From positions 1 through 8,169 of the forward strand of contig JANXYE010000417.1 in the NCBI GenBank assembly GCA_025350285.1: a DNA stretch of 8,169 nt, given 5' to 3'. Below, piece by piece: positions 6,578 to 8,169 of the stretch; position 1 is the stretch's first letter, and the number at the start of each line of letters is the position of its first letter. The stretch is from Chloroflexota bacterium. Lineage in GTDB: Bacteria > Chloroflexota > Dehalococcoidia > Tepidiformales > Tepidiformaceae. A model generated the notes under the pieces. It saw nothing but the letters and a program-made list of their open reading frames with translations. It had not been told where the DNA came from and did not search any database. Position numbers and translations under genes: made by a program.

Positions 6578-7858
6578 CTAGGACCGGACGCGGTACCGCA
6601 CGGGCATGTGCTTGATCCCGCCGAGAAAGAACGACCGGAGGCGCTGCGGTTCGCCGGCGAGTTCGAAGCGCTCGAAGCGCTCCGAGAGCTTCGTGTACAT
6701 CGTCGTCATGGAGAGGCGGGCGAGGTTCGCGCCGACACAGAAATGCTCGCCGAAGCCACCGAAGGTGACGTGTTCGTTCGGGGTGCGGGTGATGTCGAAG
6801 ATGTCGGGGTTGTCGAAGACATCCTCGTCGCGGTTGCCCGAGGCGTACCACATGCAAACGGTCTGGCCCTTCTTCACGAGGACGCCGCCCACTTCGGTGT
6901 CTTCGCGGCAATCCCGCCCGAAGTGGATGATCGGCGTTGACCAACGGAGCGCTTCCTCCACAAAGGTGGGCATGACCTCCGCCGGGCGGGCGAGGAACCG
7001 CTCGTACTGGTCGGGGTGTTGGATCAGGCCGAGCATGCCGCCCGATGTCGCGTTGCGCGTGGTTTCGAATCCCCCGGCCATGATGAGGCCCATTTCGGCA
7101 AGGACGTGACCATCCGCGAGCGGATTGCCGTTGATGCGGGCGGAGAGGTAGAGGCTGGGGATGTCTTCCTGGGGCTCCGTTTTGCGGCGCTGCAGGAGCT
7201 CCAAGAAGTAACCCATCTGCTCGGCGCTGGCTTCGCGGGCGGCCTCCTGCGGTGACTTTCCACGGTTGTACTCGGGATCGGCGGCGCCCAGGGTGATGTT
7301 GGTGAGCTCGAACATCCGGGGCGCGTCCTCTCGCGGGACGCCCAGCAGTTCACAGGTGAGATAGAGGGGGAGGCGGGCGGAGATGTCGAGCACGAAGTCG
7401 CACGTCCCGACGCCGGTCGCCGGGTCCGTGTTCTCGGCGATGACATCGTCCATGACTTCGTCGACGATCTGCTCGATACGGGGCTTGAGGCGGGCGATGC
7501 CCGCGGGAGTGAAGAGGCGGCTGATCAGGTTCCGGTGGAGTCCGTGGAGGGGAGGGTCCGTGGTGATGATGCTCCGGGGCACGTCTCTGTCGGCCGCAGG
7601 CGCTCGTTGTTCGGCCGTCGGCCCAATCACGAGGCGCCGGCCCTCTGAACTGAACTGCCTGGGATGGCGGGAGATGAAGTGCATCTCCTTCTGCTTGAAG
7701 AATGCCCACATAGGCTCCACTCCGGGCCGGTCGTACCAGTAGACGGGCGCCTCTCTGCGAAAGGCCGCGAACGCTTCCCACGGATAGCCTTCGCTCGCCC
7801 AGCGATCGGGGTCCGTGATGTCGAGGTCATCGATCGTTCGGGCGAGGGTGGTTGTCAT
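6578..7858 (-). CDS. Cytochrome P450, CYP125/CYP124/CYP142-like
   Basis: This is a haem monooxygenase of 426 residues, soluble and bacterial in type (no N-terminal membrane anchor). The family motifs are all there: I-helix oxygen-activation motif GGFETT with Thr266, K-helix EALR with Glu302 and Arg305, and the haem loop FGGFGEHFCVG with the axial ligand Cys374, continuing as ANLARL. The strings ETTRNATSGGM, MWYASGNRDEDVFDNP and HVTFGGFGEHFC resemble the group that contains CYP125, CYP142 and CYP124 of mycobacteria, which hydroxylate terminal carbons of sterol side chains or methyl-branched lipids. A lipid, terpenoid or steroid substrate is a reasonable inference, not shown here. No ferredoxin or reductase gene is in the window. 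The frame is open to 8146, but the first 96 codons are antisense to the hydrolase remnant and contain this gene's own promoter. The start at 7858 is chosen because GGGAG lies 9 bases upstream; the alternative ATG at 7864 has only 3. Confidence 0.93.
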   Translation of the reverse strand: MTTTLARTIDDLDITDPDRWASEGYPWEAFAAFRREAPVYWYDRPGVEPMWAFFKQKEMHFISRHPRQFSSEGRRLVIGPTAEQRAPAADRDVPRSIITTDPPLHGLHRNLISRLFTPAGIARLKPRIEQIVDEVMDDVIAENTDPATGVGTCDFVLDISARLPLYLTCELLGVPREDAPRMFELTNITLGAADPEYNRGKSPQEAAREASAEQMGYFLELLQRRKTEPQEDIPSLYLSARINGNPLADGHVLAEMGLIMAGGFETTRNATSGGMLGLIQHPDQYERFLARPAEVMPTFVEEALRWSTPIIHFGRDCREDTEVGGVLVKKGQTVCMWYASGNRDEDVFDNPDIFDITRTPNEHVTFGGFGEHFCVGANLARLSMTTMYTKLSERFERFELAGEPQRLRSFFLGGIKHMPVRYRVRS

Positions 7859-7867
7859 CTGCATTAG

Positions 7868-7872
7868 CTCCC
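7868..7872 (-). promoter_or_regulatory. Shine-Dalgarno site of the P450
   Basis: On the minus strand GGGAG lies 9 bases before the ATG at 7858 and 3 bases before an in-frame ATG at 7864. The spacing favours 7858, giving an N-terminus MTTTLARTIDDLDI. The 7-mer GGGAGCT occurs twice here, ten bases apart. Confidence 0.5.
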
Positions 7873-7904
7873 AGAAGCTCCCGGCATCGGGATCGAGTGG
7901 GGCC

Positions 7905-7933
7905 ACTATCCCGAGCGACCATTGGCCTGTCAA
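7905..7933 (-). promoter_or_regulatory. Sigma-70-type promoter of the P450
   Basis: Read on the minus strand, TTGACA (7933-7928) is followed after exactly 17 bases by GATAGT (7910-7905). The -35 box is a perfect match to the consensus and the -10 box matches four of six, including the A at position 2 and the final T. Transcription would start near 7898, leaving a leader of about 40 bases that contains the ribosome-binding site. The placement shows that the longer open frame reaching 8146 cannot all be translated from this transcript. The housekeeping-sigma assignment is by consensus only. Confidence 0.6.
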
Positions 7934-7964
7934 ACCGAGGTCGATGAATTCGTCGCCGCGGCTC

Positions 7965-8169
7965 CCACGGCCGGCGCCCGACCCGAACGCGCCGCCGCCA
8001 GCCCGCTCCCCGCGAGCTCGGTTTCCCGCGACCCGGCCGTGGTCGCCGCCTACGCCTGGGACCCGCTGGTCTATCACGGCGCCCCGCCAGCGAACCGGCT
8101 CGCGGCGTCTCAGGCCGCGTATGACCTGGTGCAGCGAGAGATGCACACGATTTCGCTGCCGCTGCTCAT
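7965..8169 (+). pseudogene. Broken second copy of the alpha/beta hydrolase (window-edge fragment)
   Basis: This stretch is homologous to 6082-6287 of the intact hydrolase, in the same orientation. Homology begins at the proline-rich lid (PRPAPDPNAPPPA against PRPLPDPNAPPPA) and runs to the window end, where NRLAASQAAYDLVQREMHTI is identical in both. Everything before the equivalent of residue 143 is absent, including the oxyanion region and catalytic Ser113; 7859-7964 contains the P450 promoter and leader, with no hydrolase homology seen. A one-base deletion in the C run at 8002-8004 breaks the frame. Adding one C restores APLPASSVSRDP exactly, after which about 60 of 68 residues match. By hand count roughly 35 of 191 bases differ; 22 codons changed silently and 7 changed the residue. 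The copy may continue past the window, but without its first half it cannot be a working lipase. A fused or re-started product is the alternative and looks unlikely. Confidence 0.8.

Noticed and set aside
7944..8169. A plus-strand open frame starting MNSSPRLPRP that runs to the window end
   Set aside because: After the C-run deletion at 8002 it reads the hydrolase copy in the wrong frame, giving Arg/Pro/Ser-rich sequence; it is open only because of base composition.

Overview
This is a GC-rich bacterial window with two parts. Positions 2-5506 hold a complete cell-wall elongation (rod-complex) cluster on the + strand: mreB, mreC, mreD, a class B penicillin-binding protein of the PBP2/MrdA type, and the SEDS glycosyltransferase rodA. 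The last four genes are tightly packed. mreC/mreD, mreD/PBP2 and PBP2/rodA each overlap by the four bases ATGA, once the PBP2 start is set at 2430. This points to one translationally coupled transcript. MreB, MreC and MreD form the cytoskeletal and membrane scaffold, and RodA with PBP2 polymerises and crosslinks the lateral-wall peptidoglycan, so the host is almost certainly a rod-shaped, peptidoglycan-containing bacterium.

Positions 5507-8169 are an accessory lipid-type region. It holds an alpha/beta hydrolase of the monoacylglycerol lipase family (+ strand, 5656-6474), then a convergent cytochrome P450 (- strand, 6578-7858) resembling the CYP125/CYP124/CYP142 group. Beyond the P450 promoter lies the broken central part of a second copy of the same hydrolase (+ strand, 7965 to the window end). 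The two convergent genes are separated by two hairpins that look like terminators. The P450 has a recognisable promoter on the minus strand, with a perfect TTGACA, a 17-base spacer and GATAGT, and a Shine-Dalgarno sequence that selects its start. The second hydrolase copy lacks everything before the equivalent of residue 143, including the catalytic serine, and carries a one-base deletion in a C run. Restoring that base restores a reading frame about 88% identical to the intact enzyme over 68 residues.

Organism: the gene order and high GC fit several phyla. The style of the wall proteins together with a CYP125-like P450 and a monoglyceride-lipase-like hydrolase makes me lean towards Chloroflexota (Dehalococcoidia-like) or a deep actinobacterial lineage. 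This is inference and no marker here settles it. I found no tRNA, rRNA, CRISPR array, insertion sequence or phage gene. I see no convincing undescribed system. The most unusual signal is the hydrolase / P450 / broken-hydrolase arrangement at the right end.
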